The notes beneath the pieces were generated by a model. The model saw only the letters and a list, made by a program, of their open reading frames with translations. It had not been told where the DNA came from and did not search any database. Both the position numbers and the translations under genes were made by a program. Shown here in pieces: positions 1 to 9,862 of a stretch of DNA of 36,993 nt (its first letter is position 1; every line of letters starts with the position of its first letter). Where the stretch lies: the NCBI GenBank assembly GCA_905479945.1, contig CAJQOP010000124.1:1-36993 (forward strand). The letters run 5' to 3'. The DNA is from an uncultured Glaciecola sp. GTDB taxonomy: Bacteria; Pseudomonadota; Gammaproteobacteria; Enterobacterales; Alteromonadaceae.

Positions 1-213
1 GCTGAAGATGGCGAAGAGTTGTTGTCGAAAGATGAAAGAAAAAGTATCGATGAAGCATTAATTACTCTCGATAAAAACGCAAAAAATGATAATGTTGATG
101 CAATAAAGCACGCTATCGATGTTGTTGATAAATTAAGCCAAGACTTCGCCGCCAGAAGAATGGATAAATCTATTCAAAAGGCATTGGCAGGTCATTCGGT
201 AAACGATATTTAA
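1..213 (+). CDS. hscA: Fe-S cluster assembly chaperone HscA, C-terminal end (5' partial)
   Basis: Frame 1 is open from the window edge to a TAA at 211-213, giving the last 70 residues of a protein whose start lies outside. The helical tail with the run [15 protein letters not shown] and the end AGHSVNDI matches the C-terminus of HscA, the DnaK-like ATPase that with HscB acts on the scaffold IscU in iron-sulfur cluster assembly. The next gene, 14 nt downstream, is the isc-type ferredoxin, the usual partner in the isc operon. Only the lid end is visible, so no ATPase motif can be checked. Confidence 0.9.
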   Translation, partial: AEDGEELLSKDERKSIDEALITLDKNAKNDNVDAIKHAIDVVDKLSQDFAARRMDKSIQKALAGHSVNDI

Positions 214-227
214 AATAGGATCGAAGT

Positions 228-566
228 ATGCCACAAGTTATATTTTTACCTCATGCCGAGCTTTGTCCAGATGGCGCTGTATTGGAAGGCAATACAGGTA
301 CTTCAGTTCTGGATCTTGCATTAAAAAACGGCATTGGCATTGAACATGCCTGTGAAAAAGTATGTGCTTGCACCACATGTCACATAATTGTTAGAGAAGG
401 TTTTGACTCGCTAGGTGAATCTGATGAGTTGGAAGACGACTTGTTAGATAAAGCTTGGGGGCTTGAAGCAGAGTCACGCTTGGGTTGTCAGGCTGTTATT
501 CGTGATCAAGATTTAGTGGTTGAAATTCCAAAGTACACAATCAATCATGCCAGTGAAGAGCACTAG
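228..566 (+). CDS. fdx: ISC-type [2Fe-2S] ferredoxin
   Basis: The product is 112 residues, the normal length for the adrenodoxin-like ferredoxin of the isc operon, which donates electrons during iron-sulfur cluster assembly. Cluster ligands are visible as C42, C48 and C51 in ACEKVCACTTC, with C87 in RLGCQ; the extra C46 is also typical of bacterial Fdx. The ATG follows AGGATCGAAGT, an acceptable ribosome site. It is co-directional with hscA. IscX, the usual next gene in gammaproteobacterial isc operons, is not present downstream. Confidence 0.95.
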   Translation: MPQVIFLPHAELCPDGAVLEGNTGTSVLDLALKNGIGIEHACEKVCACTTCHIIVREGFDSLGESDELEDDLLDKAWGLEAESRLGCQAVIRDQDLVVEIPKYTINHASEEH

Positions 567-899
567 ATTGTAGCAAACCTTATTTCTTGCACTTATAAAA
601 ATAGGCAATAAGTACAAGTTCAGCACTTCATACTTTAATTATTCTAGAAATTAGTGCTGAATAGTTATGCAATTAAAATCAAATGTTAGGCAAGCTTTCT
701 ATAATGTAATATTTTCTAATTTATAAATTTCAATTGGATAAATTATTAAATGTCAGCCGTGCAGTGCATGGATTATGCATAATTCGATAATCTACCCAGA
801 CTGAAAAGAATGAATTTTGTAATTAGGGGTATTCATCTGGGCTTATCTTCTTTATAATCGCGCGAATTTTTAAAAATCAGCAAACTGGAAGAATTAACC
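567..899. other. Intergenic region fdx-ndk (333 bp) with two hairpins and the ndk leader
   Basis: No open frame of credible length lies here, and iscX is absent. Two stem-loops follow fdx. The first pairs 586-596 with 608-618 (11 bp, one mismatch). The second pairs 619-627 with 653-661 (9 bp, perfect, TTCAGCACT/AGTGCTGAA). Neither ends in a strong T run, so they may be weak terminators or mRNA-stabilising structures. The right part holds the ndk promoter. Confidence 0.6.
830..858 (+). promoter_or_regulatory. Probable ndk promoter with GC-rich discriminator
   Basis: A perfect TATAAT lies at 853-858, followed at once by CGCGCG (859-864) in an otherwise AT-rich leader. The -35 match around 830-835 is poor (TATTCA). 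The GC block between the -10 box and the start point resembles discriminators of ppGpp-sensitive promoters. Confidence 0.5.
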
Positions 900-1331
900 A
901 TGGCTTTAGAACGTACTTTTTCGATCATCAAACCAGACGCAGTAGCGAAAAACGTTATTGGCGCAATTTACAACCGTTTTGAGAGCGCAGGCTTGCGCAT
1001 TGTTGCTTCAAAAATGGTTCATATGAGCAAAGAACAGGCTGAAGGTTTCTATGCTGAACACAGTGAGCGTCCTTTCTTTGGTGCTTTAGTTAGTTTCATG
1101 ACATCTGGCCCTGTTATGGTTCAAGTGCTTGAAGGTGATAACGCGGTTGTCAAAAACAGAGAAATCATGGGTGCTACTAACCCAGCTGATGCAGCTGCTG
1201 GCACATTACGAGCTGACTACGCTGAGTCGATTGATGAGAACGCTTGTCACGGTTCAGATGCATCTGAGTCTGCTGCCCGTGAAATTGCTTACTTCTTCTC
1301 TGATGAAGAAATTTGCCCACGCACACGCTAA
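900..1331 (+). CDS. ndk: Nucleoside diphosphate kinase
   Basis: The product is 143 residues, the exact family size. It transfers the gamma phosphate from ATP to NDPs through a phosphohistidine. H117 lies in [12 protein letters not shown], the NDK signature, and the N-terminus [12 protein letters not shown] and [16 protein letters not shown] are typical. The start is fixed by GGAAGA upstream. It has its own promoter and a strong terminator, so it is probably monocistronic. Confidence 0.98.
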   Translation: MALERTFSIIKPDAVAKNVIGAIYNRFESAGLRIVASKMVHMSKEQAEGFYAEHSERPFFGALVSFMTSGPVMVQVLEGDNAVVKNREIMGATNPADAAAGTLRADYAESIDENACHGSDASESAAREIAYFFSDEEICPRTR

Positions 1332-1350
1332 GCAAACGAAGTATTATATC

Positions 1351-1376
1351 AAGGGAGCTTCGGCTCCCTTTTTTAG
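1351..1376 (+). terminator. Rho-independent terminator of ndk
   Basis: AAGGGAGC-TTCG-GCTCCCTT forms a perfect stem with a UUCG tetraloop, followed by a T run, about 20 nt after the ndk stop. Confidence 0.95.
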
Positions 1377-1499
1377 TTATATTATATAGTGGCGGTAAGC
1401 CTAAGTTAAATCGCTCTTAATTCAGTTGAATCACGTATACTGTATCAGGGTAACGTCTTTGGCTATAAGTTGCTCATTATAGGTAGTTCACTATAAAGG

Positions 1500-1538
1500 G
1501 TGCCACGTTAGTAGTTAAGTGTGCCACGTTAGTAGTTA
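1500..1538 (+). repeat. Tandem direct repeat in the rlmN leader
   Basis: The 18-bp sequence GTGCCACGTTAGTAGTTA occurs at 1500-1517 and again, identical, at 1521-1538, a period of 21 bp (two helical turns). It ends 23 nt before the rlmN start, so it lies in or just before the leader. Confidence 0.9.
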
Positions 1539-1561
1539 TAAATTGTTATGAAGGTAAAAAA

Positions 1562-2719
1562 ATGTCTGTAAGCAAAGTGAATATAGAACTGCAAAAAGAG
1601 ATGAAAAAAGTCAATTTAATGAACTTAGATCGTCAGGGCTTGCGTGACTATTTTACCTCTATCAATGAAAAGCCATTTCGTGCCGAGCAGTTAATGAAGT
1701 GGATTTACCAAGACGGTGAATCTGATTTCGACAAGATGACTAATATAAATAAAGGTTTGCGTGCCAAATTAAAGAATAATTGTGTCATCGAAGCACCGGT
1801 TATTTCACAGCATCAACAGGCCACTGATGGCACTATAAAATTTGCAATGTTGTTAGACGGTGGGCAGGAAGTTGAGTCGGTATGGATACCAGAAACTGAT
1901 CGCGCCACTTTGTGCGTATCGTCACAAGTCGGTTGCGCCTTAGAATGTACTTTTTGTTCAACAGGACAACAAGGTTTTAACCGAAATTTGTCAGTATCTG
2001 AAATTATTGGTCAAGTTTGGCGAGTTGCAACTTTTATCGGATTATCAAAAGATACCTCACAACGGCCGATTACTAACGTTGTTATGATGGGAATGGGCGA
2101 GCCTTTGTTAAACCTCAAAAATGTAGTGCCAGCGATGCGTCTTATGCTAGATGACTTCGGTTTTGGATTGTCCAAACGCAGAGTCACCTTGAGTACATCA
2201 GGTGTTGTTCCTGCTTTGGATATGTTAGGCGATCAAATTGACGTTGCATTGGCTATTTCACTTCATGCACCGGATGATAAATTGCGTGATGAGATTGTTC
2301 CGGTGAACAAAAAATATCCAATAGAAGTGTTTCTGGCTAGTGTTAGACGCTATTTAAGTAAATCAAAGGCAAATCAAGGAAAAGTGACTGTCGAGTATGT
2401 TATGTTGAATCATATAAATGACAGCACTGATCAAGCTCATGCACTAGCGAAAGTGTTGGAAGAAACACCGTGCAAGATTAATTTAATTCCGTTTAACCCT
2501 TATCCGGGTTCTCCGTATACGTGTTCAAGTAATTCCAGAATGGACAGGTTTTCAAAAGTATTGATGGATTATGGGTTTACTGTTGTTATTAGAAAGACTC
2601 GAGGCGATGATATTGATGCTGCTTGTGGTCAATTAGTCGGCGATGTTGTTGATCGAACAAAAAGATTATTGAAAAAACAGATGAATGGCTTACCAATTTC
2701 GGTAAAGATGACACAATAA
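1562..2719 (+). CDS. rlmN: Dual-specificity 23S rRNA/tRNA adenine-C2 methyltransferase RlmN
   Basis: This is a radical SAM methyltransferase that makes 2-methyladenosine at A2503 of 23S rRNA and A37 of some tRNAs. The [4Fe-4S] cysteines are C125, C129 and C132 (CALECTFC); GMGEPLLN follows, and the second catalytic cysteine lies near residue 355 in DAACGQL. At 385 residues it is slightly longer than E. coli RlmN because of an N-terminal extension before [14 protein letters not shown]. An internal ATG (MKKVNLM) could be an alternative start, but AAGGT precedes the chosen ATG. pilW follows after 19 nt, as in many gammaproteobacteria. Confidence 0.96.
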   Translation: MSVSKVNIELQKEMKKVNLMNLDRQGLRDYFTSINEKPFRAEQLMKWIYQDGESDFDKMTNINKGLRAKLKNNCVIEAPVISQHQQATDGTIKFAMLLDGGQEVESVWIPETDRATLCVSSQVGCALECTFCSTGQQGFNRNLSVSEIIGQVWRVATFIGLSKDTSQRPITNVVMMGMGEPLLNLKNVVPAMRLMLDDFGFGLSKRRVTLSTSGVVPALDMLGDQIDVALAISLHAPDDKLRDEIVPVNKKYPIEVFLASVRRYLSKSKANQGKVTVEYVMLNHINDSTDQAHALAKVLEETPCKINLIPFNPYPGSPYTCSSNSRMDRFSKVLMDYGFTVVIRKTRGDDIDAACGQLVGDVVDRTKRLLKKQMNGLPISVKMTQ

Positions 2720-2738
2720 TAAACATAAGAGAAATGCC

Positions 2739-4286
2739 ATGTTGAAAAAATCCTTAGCTACTATTGCTCTGTGCACGATCCTTGGCGGATGTATTTCAGA
2801 GCCGAGAGATCCAGCCTTTGCTGGTGCTTCAGCTATTAATCCAGATGCTGCAGCAAAAAATAGAATCAGTTTAGGTTTAACCTATCTTAGCAACGGTAAT
2901 TTTTCTCAAGCAAAGGCTAATCTCGATAGAGCACTAAGTTTCGCACCCAAATCGGCCGATGCGCATTTCGCTATGGCCTATTATTATCAGCAAGTTGACG
3001 AACTCAGTCTAGCTGATGAATATTACGAAGCAGCATTAAAAATTGAGCCTAAAAATCCAGATATCATAAATAGTTACGGTGCTTTTTTATGTGAGCAAGG
3101 CAAATATCAAAAGGCCAAGTCGTACTTTTTGAAAGCAGCGACTAGCAAAAGCTACGTGTCCACAGCGGAAACGTACGAAAATTTAGCTATATGTGCTGTC
3201 GATCAGGGTAAAACTGATGAAGCGATTGAGTACTTTGAATTAGCGTTAAATCATCAACCTACGCGCGGTAAAAGTTTGTTTTTATTGGCTCAGTTACAAG
3301 CGCAAGAAGGCAATTTTGGTGAAGCTAAAAAAACTTTGTGGAAATATGATCGTGTTGCAAGAGTGACTCCACAGTCTCTTTGGTTGTCTTACGAAATTGC
3401 TCAAGGCTTAGGTGATACTAAAGCCGCCCTTGGCTATGGTGAACTCATGAAGAGCATGTTTCCAGAACACCCGAATACGGCGCTGTTTAAGAAACAAATG
3501 GGCAAGTTTCAACCAATGGCTAAGGTAACGAATAAGCGTAAGCTCGTTGTTCCAGAAACGCTCGTGACGGAAGCGATTGGTCCGACAGAACTTACTTCAG
3601 CAGCATCTGGACAAGCTATAGTTGAAGATACTGCGCAAAAACCTGAATTAGAAAGGGTTAATAAAAAAACAATAAGCCTAAGCCCACCCAGTGATGATAA
3701 CTCGGTTGCTGCTGCAGCAAACGACAAGCTTCAACAATCATCAAAGACCGTAACTGAAAATGCTGAACAGAGCCAAGAGAGCCTTAAGCAGGATGTGGAC
3801 CAAGTTCAGGAGAATCTTTCTGATCCGGCAGTTCAAAAAAGCTCGGCATTGCTCGACACCGTATTGCTCGACGATAAGTTGAATATCGAAGATGCAGCTA
3901 AACGAGAGGCTGAGCTAGAGGCTGCGCTAGCATCTGATTTTATGTCAACAGATGTGCTTTCCGTTGATGCGAGCGCTAACGAGGCGACGATTGATGGCGC
4001 TGTTGCAAAGGTCAAAAGTGAACTTGCACAAGCGGACAAGCTTGTTGAGCCAACGATAGATAAAGCTGAAAATAGTGCTGATGAATTGGCGATTGATGCA
4101 GATGATGTTCTTAATTCTGATGAAGGCCCTAGCTATCATGTGGTTTTACCAAAAGAAAATTTATATCGAATTTCACTACTGTATAATATTCAAATGAAGT
4201 ACCTGATGCAATGGAACAATCTTGATGATCCCGCTATCACAATAGGGATGAAGTTGCGGGTAAAGGACCCGAAAAATAATGACTGA
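2739..4286 (+). CDS. pilW: Type IV pilus biogenesis lipoprotein PilW/PilF with C-terminal LysM extension
   Basis: The N-terminal signal peptide ends in a lipobox (LGGC), so this is a lipoprotein. Residues of roughly 35-230 form tandem TPR repeats (SADAHFAMAYYYQQVDE, PDIINSYGAFLCEQGKY), the PilF/PilW pilotin-like fold that helps the PilQ secretin assemble. The family is usually about 250 residues; this protein has 515. Residues of about 260-460 are acidic, Ala/Ser/Gln-rich linker, and the end (YHVVLPKENLYRISLLYNIQ through GMKLRV) is a LysM peptidoglycan-binding domain. The stop overlaps the rodZ start by 8 nt, indicating translational coupling. Confidence 0.88.
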   Translation: MLKKSLATIALCTILGGCISEPRDPAFAGASAINPDAAAKNRISLGLTYLSNGNFSQAKANLDRALSFAPKSADAHFAMAYYYQQVDELSLADEYYEAALKIEPKNPDIINSYGAFLCEQGKYQKAKSYFLKAATSKSYVSTAETYENLAICAVDQGKTDEAIEYFELALNHQPTRGKSLFLLAQLQAQEGNFGEAKKTLWKYDRVARVTPQSLWLSYEIAQGLGDTKAALGYGELMKSMFPEHPNTALFKKQMGKFQPMAKVTNKRKLVVPETLVTEAIGPTELTSAASGQAIVEDTAQKPELERVNKKTISLSPPSDDNSVAAAANDKLQQSSKTVTENAEQSQESLKQDVDQVQENLSDPAVQKSSALLDTVLLDDKLNIEDAAKREAELEAALASDFMSTDVLSVDASANEATIDGAVAKVKSELAQADKLVEPTIDKAENSADELAIDADDVLNSDEGPSYHVVLPKENLYRISLLYNIQMKYLMQWNNLDDPAITIGMKLRVKDPKNND

Positions 4287-5328
4287 AGAAAATAAAAAGA
4301 CAAAAGAATCGACAACAGAGTCGACACAGACAACTCCCGGTCAACAATTAAAAAAAGCCAGAGAGGCGAAAGGCTTGAGTCAGCAGCAAGTTGCTGATCG
4401 CTTACATTTGCGCTTGGGCAACATCCAAGATATCGAGTCTGATACACACAAACCTGATGTTTCTATTACTTTCACTAAAGGTTACGTTAGAATTTATGCA
4501 AAATTATTGAACATGCCGGTTGAACCCTTGTTAGAGGCTTTTGATATTTTGCATCAAGGTGACAAGCAACCTGCACAACTTCAAAGCTTTTCGCAAAGAG
4601 TAGCGAAACAAGCTAATGATGATCGTTGGATGATGGTAACGTATTTAATCGTATTCCTGGTTCTCGCATCTTTGGTTATATGGTGGTATCAGCAGTCTGA
4701 TAAGTCGATCATGAACAGGCTTAACCTTTTCAGTGACACCACGACTGAGCAGCAATCAAACACCAACGCTATAAGCGAAGGAGAGGCGGTTAATGCAATT
4801 GGCAACAGTCAAAGTTTGCCTGATGAGCTGGCCATACCTGAAGAAGAAATAAAGCAGCAAGATCCACTTAATGACTCGCCTAACGATCCGCTGCAAGATA
4901 ATGAAAATATAAGCAATTCAGATATGGTCAATGCTAAGGATAGTCTGAATCAAGCAGCCGACAATGCTGGAGAAGGACTTAAGACGGATGCACAAAGCAG
5001 TAATCCGTTTTTAGGGGAAACTCCTCTTGAAGCTGCGAGTATCGCTATCAAAGACGGTTATACAGTTAAAAGTGACGGTACGGTTGACGTTATTTTTACC
5101 TTTAGTGAAGATTGTTGGTTAAGCGTCACCGATGTTAATGAAGATGTTTTAGCTGTAGGTGTTAAAGTTAAAGGTCGTGTCATGTCAGTAAATGGTGTAC
5201 CACCTATTTCAGTAAATATGTGTCCACCAGATCAAGTGGCTATAAATTTCGCAGGTGCGCCAGTAGACTTGTCATCTTATCCTCGTGGCATTCCTGTTAA
5301 ATTTGCACTAGCGGTTACAGGTGAATAA
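4279..5328 (+). CDS. rodZ: Cell-shape protein RodZ
   Basis: The order of parts is that of RodZ, which links MreB filaments to the wall elongation machinery. There is a cytoplasmic Xre-type helix-turn-helix at about residues 22-90 ([24 protein letters not shown]). A transmembrane helix follows at about 116-134 ([20 protein letters not shown]), then an acidic Q/N/D-rich periplasmic linker and a C-terminal DUF4115-type beta domain ([20 protein letters not shown]). Its start lies inside pilW and its stop shares one base with the ispG start (TAATG), the common pilW-rodZ-ispG layout. Confidence 0.94.
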   Translation: MTEENKKTKESTTESTQTTPGQQLKKAREAKGLSQQQVADRLHLRLGNIQDIESDTHKPDVSITFTKGYVRIYAKLLNMPVEPLLEAFDILHQGDKQPAQLQSFSQRVAKQANDDRWMMVTYLIVFLVLASLVIWWYQQSDKSIMNRLNLFSDTTTEQQSNTNAISEGEAVNAIGNSQSLPDELAIPEEEIKQQDPLNDSPNDPLQDNENISNSDMVNAKDSLNQAADNAGEGLKTDAQSSNPFLGETPLEAASIAIKDGYTVKSDGTVDVIFTFSEDCWLSVTDVNEDVLAVGVKVKGRVMSVNGVPPISVNMCPPDQVAINFAGAPVDLSSYPRGIPVKFALAVTGE

Positions 5329-6449
5329 TGTTTTCAGATTCTCCGATTAAACGTCGTAAATCTACTCGAATAAACGTTGGTAATGTACCCATAGGTGATG
5401 GTGCACCCATCGCTGTGCAGTCTATGACAAATACTGATACCAATGATGTCGATGCTACTGTTGCACAGATAAAGCGTATTCAAGATGTGGGTGGGGACAT
5501 TGTTCGGGTTTCAGTGCCGACCATGGACGCTGCCGAAGCCTTTAAGCTAATTAAGCAACAAGTTGATATTCCGTTAATTGCCGACATTCATTTTGATTAT
5601 CGAATTGCATTAAAAGTTGCAGAATATGGCGTAGACTGCTTAAGAATAAACCCTGGCAATATCGGCAGTATGGAGCGAGTAAGAGCAGTAGTTGATTGTG
5701 CTAAGGATAATAATATACCTATCCGAATTGGCGTTAATGGCGGCTCGTTGGAAAAAGAAATTCAAGAAAAATACAAGGAACCCAACGCTGCGGCTCTGGT
5801 TGAATCAGCCATGCGCCACGTTGATATTCTCGATAAGCTGAATTTTGATCAATTCAAAGTTAGTGTTAAAGCCTCGGATGTATTTTTGGCAGTAGGCGCA
5901 TATCGCTTGTTGGCAGCACAAATTGATCAGCCATTGCATTTGGGTATAACTGAAGCGGGCGGTTTTCGTTCGGGCGCGGTAAAAAGCGCCGTTGGTTTAG
6001 GCATGCTTTTGGCTGAGGGTATTGGTGATACAATTAGGATTTCCTTAGCCGCTGACCCCATTGAAGAAATTAAAGTGGGTTTCGATATTTTGAAATCACT
6101 TCGAATAAGGTCTCGTGGAATTAACCTGATCGCTTGTCCTAGTTGCTCACGTCAAGAGTTTGATGTAATTGCTACCGTTAACGCGCTTGAAGAGCGTATT
6201 GAAGATATTTTAACACCAATGGACGTATCTATAATTGGTTGTGTGGTTAATGGACCAGGTGAAGCAGAAGTATCCGATTTAGGCTTAACCGGTGCCCGTA
6301 ACATGAGTGGCTTTTATTTAGATGGCAAGCGCCAGCGAGAAAGGTTGTCAAATGATGATTTAGTTGATCAACTTGAAAAACGCATTCGCGCAAAAGCAGC
6401 TGTGCTTGATGCAAAAAACCGTATAAAAGTGACGGATATTAGCGAGTAA
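5328..6449 (+). CDS. ispG: 4-hydroxy-3-methylbut-2-enyl diphosphate synthase (flavodoxin) IspG
   Basis: IspG catalyses the penultimate step of the MEP isoprenoid pathway, reducing MEcPP to HMBPP with a [4Fe-4S] cluster. Ligand cysteines are C270 and C273 ([10 protein letters not shown]) and the cysteine of [11 protein letters not shown], with the ligand glutamate just after it. At 373 residues it has the usual bacterial two-domain length. It overlaps rodZ by one base and so depends on upstream transcription. Confidence 0.98.
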   Translation: MFSDSPIKRRKSTRINVGNVPIGDGAPIAVQSMTNTDTNDVDATVAQIKRIQDVGGDIVRVSVPTMDAAEAFKLIKQQVDIPLIADIHFDYRIALKVAEYGVDCLRINPGNIGSMERVRAVVDCAKDNNIPIRIGVNGGSLEKEIQEKYKEPNAAALVESAMRHVDILDKLNFDQFKVSVKASDVFLAVGAYRLLAAQIDQPLHLGITEAGGFRSGAVKSAVGLGMLLAEGIGDTIRISLAADPIEEIKVGFDILKSLRIRSRGINLIACPSCSRQEFDVIATVNALEERIEDILTPMDVSIIGCVVNGPGEAEVSDLGLTGARNMSGFYLDGKRQRERLSNDDLVDQLEKRIRAKAAVLDAKNRIKVTDISE

Positions 6450-6512
6450 AACTGATATTTAGGTGTCAAGCGAAAATAAATCAAGAAAACAGGCAAAAAC
6501 AGGCCTCCTAGA

Positions 6513-6542
6513 TTTTACCCCGCGTGACAAAATCCTTATAAT
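6513..6542 (+). promoter_or_regulatory. Probable hisS promoter with GC-rich discriminator
   Basis: TTTTAC at 6513-6518 and a perfect TATAAT at 6537-6542 are separated by 18 bp. GTCGCGCC follows the -10 box directly. The site lies in the 125-bp ispG-hisS gap, so hisS can be expressed apart from the upstream genes. Confidence 0.6.
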
Positions 6543-6574
6543 GTCGCGCCTTAATTAATTAATTAGAGACAACA

Positions 6575-7846
6575 GTGGCAAAGACTATTCAAGCGATCAG
6601 AGGTATGAACGACTGTTTACCATCTCAAACTGGCATTTGGCAGTTTGTTGAGTCGAATATCCGTCGTGTTGTTGCCAATTATGGTTACCAAGAGATCCGC
6701 ACTCCAATTGTAGAGAGTACGGAGTTATTCAAGCGTTCTATCGGTGAGGTCACTGATATCGTTGAAAAAGAAATGTACACTTTCGACGATCGCAATGGTG
6801 ACAGTTTAAGCTTGCGCCCAGAAGGCACAGCTTGTGTTGTTAGGGCTGGTAATGAACACGGCCTATTGTACAATCAACAACAACGTCTCTGGTATATGGG
6901 GCCAATGTTTCGACATGAGCGACCGCAAAAAGGGCGTTACCGCCAGTTTCATCAGTTCGGTGTTGAAGTCTATGGCTTAAACGGGCCTGACGTAGATATT
7001 GAAATGATTTTAATTGGTGCACGTTTGTGGCAAGCGTTTGGTATTGCCGACAAAGTTGAATTACAAATTAACTCGCTAGGTTCGGCCGACGCTAGAGCTG
7101 CCTACAAAGAACTATTAGTAGCCTTTCTTCAAGAGCATTATAACAAGTTGGATGAAGACAGTCAGCGAAGGTTATTGTCTAATCCATTGCGTGTTTTAGA
7201 CAGTAAGAATCCTGCGGTACAGGCGATTGTAAAGGATGCACCTAAATTAATTGACCATTTAGATGAAGCTTCTCAAGTGCATTTTTCACTTTTATGTGAA
7301 CGTTTAGACAATTTAGGCATCAAATACACAGTTAATCCAAGTTTGGTGCGCGGTTTAGATTATTATAATCGTACTGTTTTTGAATGGGTAACCGATTTAC
7401 TCGGTGCTCAAGGCACTATCTGCGCTGGTGGCCGATACGATGGTTTAGTCGAGCAGTTGGGCGGTAAAACGACTCCTGCGGTTGGTTTTGCAATGGGTTT
7501 AGAGCGTCTAGTGTTGCTTGTTGAGAGCCTTGACGATTCACTTTGTGCGCACAGCCCCGTCGATGTCTATATAATGGCGATCGGTGACGAAGCAGAGTCG
7601 CAAGCAATGCAGATTGCGGAAAAAATTCGTAGTGAGTTACCTTCACTTAAAGTGCAACAACACTTTGGCGGTGGCAACTTTAAGAAACAAATGAAGAAGG
7701 CAATTGCTTCAGACGCGCCGATTGCACTTATTATCGAAGATGGTGAGCTGAAAAATGCAAACGTCTCGGTAAAGTATTTAAAACAAGATAAACCGCAAGC
7801 AAAGCTTTCATTGGAAGCATTGTCAGCATTAGCAGATTTACTGTAG
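6575..7846 (+). CDS. hisS: Histidine--tRNA ligase
   Basis: Class II aminoacyl-tRNA synthetase charging tRNA-His. Visible signatures are the N-terminal [10 protein letters not shown], the motif 2 region ([24 protein letters not shown]), and the HisRS-specific [13 protein letters not shown] and [16 protein letters not shown]. The C-terminal anticodon-binding domain follows from about residue 330. Length is 423 residues, normal. The start is a GTG at 6575 preceded by GAGAC; no better in-frame ATG gives the conserved [12 protein letters not shown] beginning. Confidence 0.98.
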   Translation: MAKTIQAIRGMNDCLPSQTGIWQFVESNIRRVVANYGYQEIRTPIVESTELFKRSIGEVTDIVEKEMYTFDDRNGDSLSLRPEGTACVVRAGNEHGLLYNQQQRLWYMGPMFRHERPQKGRYRQFHQFGVEVYGLNGPDVDIEMILIGARLWQAFGIADKVELQINSLGSADARAAYKELLVAFLQEHYNKLDEDSQRRLLSNPLRVLDSKNPAVQAIVKDAPKLIDHLDEASQVHFSLLCERLDNLGIKYTVNPSLVRGLDYYNRTVFEWVTDLLGAQGTICAGGRYDGLVEQLGGKTTPAVGFAMGLERLVLLVESLDDSLCAHSPVDVYIMAIGDEAESQAMQIAEKIRSELPSLKVQQHFGGGNFKKQMKKAIASDAPIALIIEDGELKNANVSVKYLKQDKPQAKLSLEALSALADLL

Positions 7847-7921
7847 TAAGAATAAAACAGAAAACAATTAATTATTAACCCGCTATTAAACCGTTAAAAG
7901 TAGTGCGAGTAGAGGAATTCA

Positions 7922-8560
7922 ATGGAACGTTACGAAACCGAAGAACAACAAGTAGAAGCAATCAAAAGCTTTTGGAAAGAAAATGGAACGGCGATTTTGG
8001 TCGGCATCGGTATTGGCTTGGCTGGATTATTCGGTTGGCAATATTACAACGAGAGCGCCATTACTAAAAAAGAAACTCAGTCTTTGGCTTTTCAAAGCGC
8101 CGTCGAAGGCTTAGATGCTGAAAATGGTGTTTCGGCAGCAGAAACCTTCGTTAAGGATAATGCGGACTCGGCTTACGCGGTTTTAGCTAGTTTAGTTGCT
8201 GCGCAAAAAGCGGTAGAGCAAAGCAACTTTGAAGCGGCTAAGATGCACTTGAGTATGGCTGTAAGCAATTCACCAAGCAAAGCTATCGGTGATTTAGCGA
8301 GAATTCGTCTTGCCAGAGTTGAAAATCAATTAGGCGATACTGCCGGTGCACTTACTACCTTAGATTTGGTAGAAAATGACGCTTACTCTGATCAAGTACA
8401 AGAGATCAAAGGCGATATTTACGTTGCCATCAAAGAGTTTGATAAAGCAAAGGCTTCTTATGAAGCAGTTATGGCAGAGCAACCTCAGAATAGAGTGGTT
8501 GAAATGAAGCTAAGTAATCTTAATTATGCTGCATCAGAAGTTGCTGGGGTAAGCCAGTGA
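7922..8560 (+). CDS. yfgM: Ancillary SecYEG translocon subunit YfgM
   Basis: The 212-residue protein has an N-terminal cytoplasmic segment (MERYETEEQQVEAIKSFWKE), one membrane helix at about residues 21-40 (GTAILVGIGIGLAGLFGW) and a periplasmic TPR-like helical domain. This is the YfgM architecture; YfgM binds SecYEG and PpiD and hands exported proteins to periplasmic chaperones. It lies between hisS and bamB as in E. coli. Its stop overlaps the bamB start, suggesting coupling. Confidence 0.93.
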   Translation: MERYETEEQQVEAIKSFWKENGTAILVGIGIGLAGLFGWQYYNESAITKKETQSLAFQSAVEGLDAENGVSAAETFVKDNADSAYAVLASLVAAQKAVEQSNFEAAKMHLSMAVSNSPSKAIGDLARIRLARVENQLGDTAGALTTLDLVENDAYSDQVQEIKGDIYVAIKEFDKAKASYEAVMAEQPQNRVVEMKLSNLNYAASEVAGVSQ

Positions 8561-9780
8561 ATAATAAGCTAGTAGTTGCGTTGCTTGCCCTTTCACTGAG
8601 TGGCTGTGCAACCGTATCGGATTGGTTTGCTGAAGATGAAGAGCTTGAAGTTCGACGCTTAAAGCCAATTGAAGCGACTTTTGAACCACAAATTAAGTGG
8701 GAAACAGATGTCGGTGATGGTGTGCAAGATTACTATTCACGTCTTACTCCCGCAGTTGCTTATGGTAAAGTTTTCGCTGCAAGTCGCGACGGTCTAGTGG
8801 TTGCACTTGACCCTGAAACAGGCAAACAGCTATGGGAACAAGACTTTGCAAATTACGATAATTTCAGCTGGAAGAAAACCTTACTTTGGTATTCGAATCG
8901 AGCTGTTTCAGCCAAAATTTCTGGTGGGTTAACCGTAGCTTACGAGACTATCTATTTCGGTACTGAAGACGGTTACGTCTATGCCTTAGATGAAGCAACG
9001 GGCGAGCTTAAATGGAAAGTAGGGGTCTTAGGAGAAGTGATTTCAGCTCCTGCTGTTGATGCTGGTTTCGTTTTAGTGAATACAACGTCAGGTCATTTAA
9101 TAGCTTTAAGTCCAGAAACGGGCGAGCAAAAGTGGATGAGTGTATCAGATGTCCCACCACTGAGTTTACGTGGTGTTTCAGCACCAGCAGCCGACAGTGG
9201 CGGTGCGCTAATAGGGACTCCTTCTGGCAAGTTGCAAGTAAGTATTCTTGAAACAGGCATGGTTGCTTGGGAAACGCAAATTGCTAAACCCTCTGGCGCT
9301 ACAGAACTAGAACGAATTGTTGATATTGATGTTAAGCCACTGGTGTTTGCCGGCAACGTGTTTGTTATTTCATATAATGGTACACTTTCGGCAGTAGAGC
9401 TTCGCACAGGGCAAGTTGTATGGACGCGTGAGTATGGTTCATACCGCAACTTAAGCCTTGATGGAAATCGTGTTTTTGTGGTTGATGCTAACAGTAGTTT
9501 ATTCGCGATAGACCGTCGTAGTGGCGTTGAATTATGGTCTAATGTTTCATTAAAAGGTAGAAATATTACTTCTGCTACACCACATGGTGATTACGTAGTA
9601 GTCGGCGATAAATACGGTTTTGTACATTGGTTTACGAAAGATGAAGGTAAGTTGGTCGCACAACTAGAAGTGGGTGATGATGACGAAGATGAAGCCATCT
9701 ATACTAATCCGATAAGTGCTGACAACATCCTATATGTCAAAACCAGAGAAGGTAAAATTGCTGCAATCACACAGCCCTAG
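8557..9780 (+). CDS. bamB: Outer membrane protein assembly factor BamB
   Basis: A lipoprotein signal (LLALSLSGC) is followed by an eight-bladed PQQ-type beta-propeller with repeats such as GLVVALDPETGKQLWEQDF, GYVYALDEATGELKWKVGV and SLFAIDRRSGVELW. BamB is the scaffold lipoprotein of the BAM complex that inserts beta-barrels into the outer membrane. The start is GTG (8557) overlapping the yfgM stop, which gives MNNKLVVALLALSLSGC. The 407-residue length is close to E. coli BamB. Confidence 0.96.
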   Translation: MNNKLVVALLALSLSGCATVSDWFAEDEELEVRRLKPIEATFEPQIKWETDVGDGVQDYYSRLTPAVAYGKVFAASRDGLVVALDPETGKQLWEQDFANYDNFSWKKTLLWYSNRAVSAKISGGLTVAYETIYFGTEDGYVYALDEATGELKWKVGVLGEVISAPAVDAGFVLVNTTSGHLIALSPETGEQKWMSVSDVPPLSLRGVSAPAADSGGALIGTPSGKLQVSILETGMVAWETQIAKPSGATELERIVDIDVKPLVFAGNVFVISYNGTLSAVELRTGQVVWTREYGSYRNLSLDGNRVFVVDANSSLFAIDRRSGVELWSNVSLKGRNITSATPHGDYVVVGDKYGFVHWFTKDEGKLVAQLEVGDDDEDEAIYTNPISADNILYVKTREGKIAAITQP

Positions 9781-9818
9781 CTGGCCCTGATGTGATTCGA
9801 AAGCAAAGAACGTAATAC

Positions 9819-9849
9819 ACGCCAATGTATAGCCATTGGCGTTTTTTTA
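9819..9849 (+). terminator. Rho-independent terminator between bamB and der
   Basis: A perfect 9-bp stem (ACGCCAATG/CATTGGCGT, 9819-9827 with 9834-9842), a 6-nt loop and seven Ts follow bamB. The T run ends only about 14 nt before the der ATG, so the terminator lies inside any der leader transcribed from upstream. Confidence 0.93.
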
Positions 9850-9862
9850 TTAAGGGCGAAAA

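Noticed and set aside
1129..1389. 86-aa + frame overlapping ndk
   Set aside because: Out of frame with ndk, which is unambiguous, and runs through the terminator.
9093..9449. 118-aa - strand frame over bamB
   Set aside because: Antisense shadow of the propeller repeats, without a ribosome site or family features.
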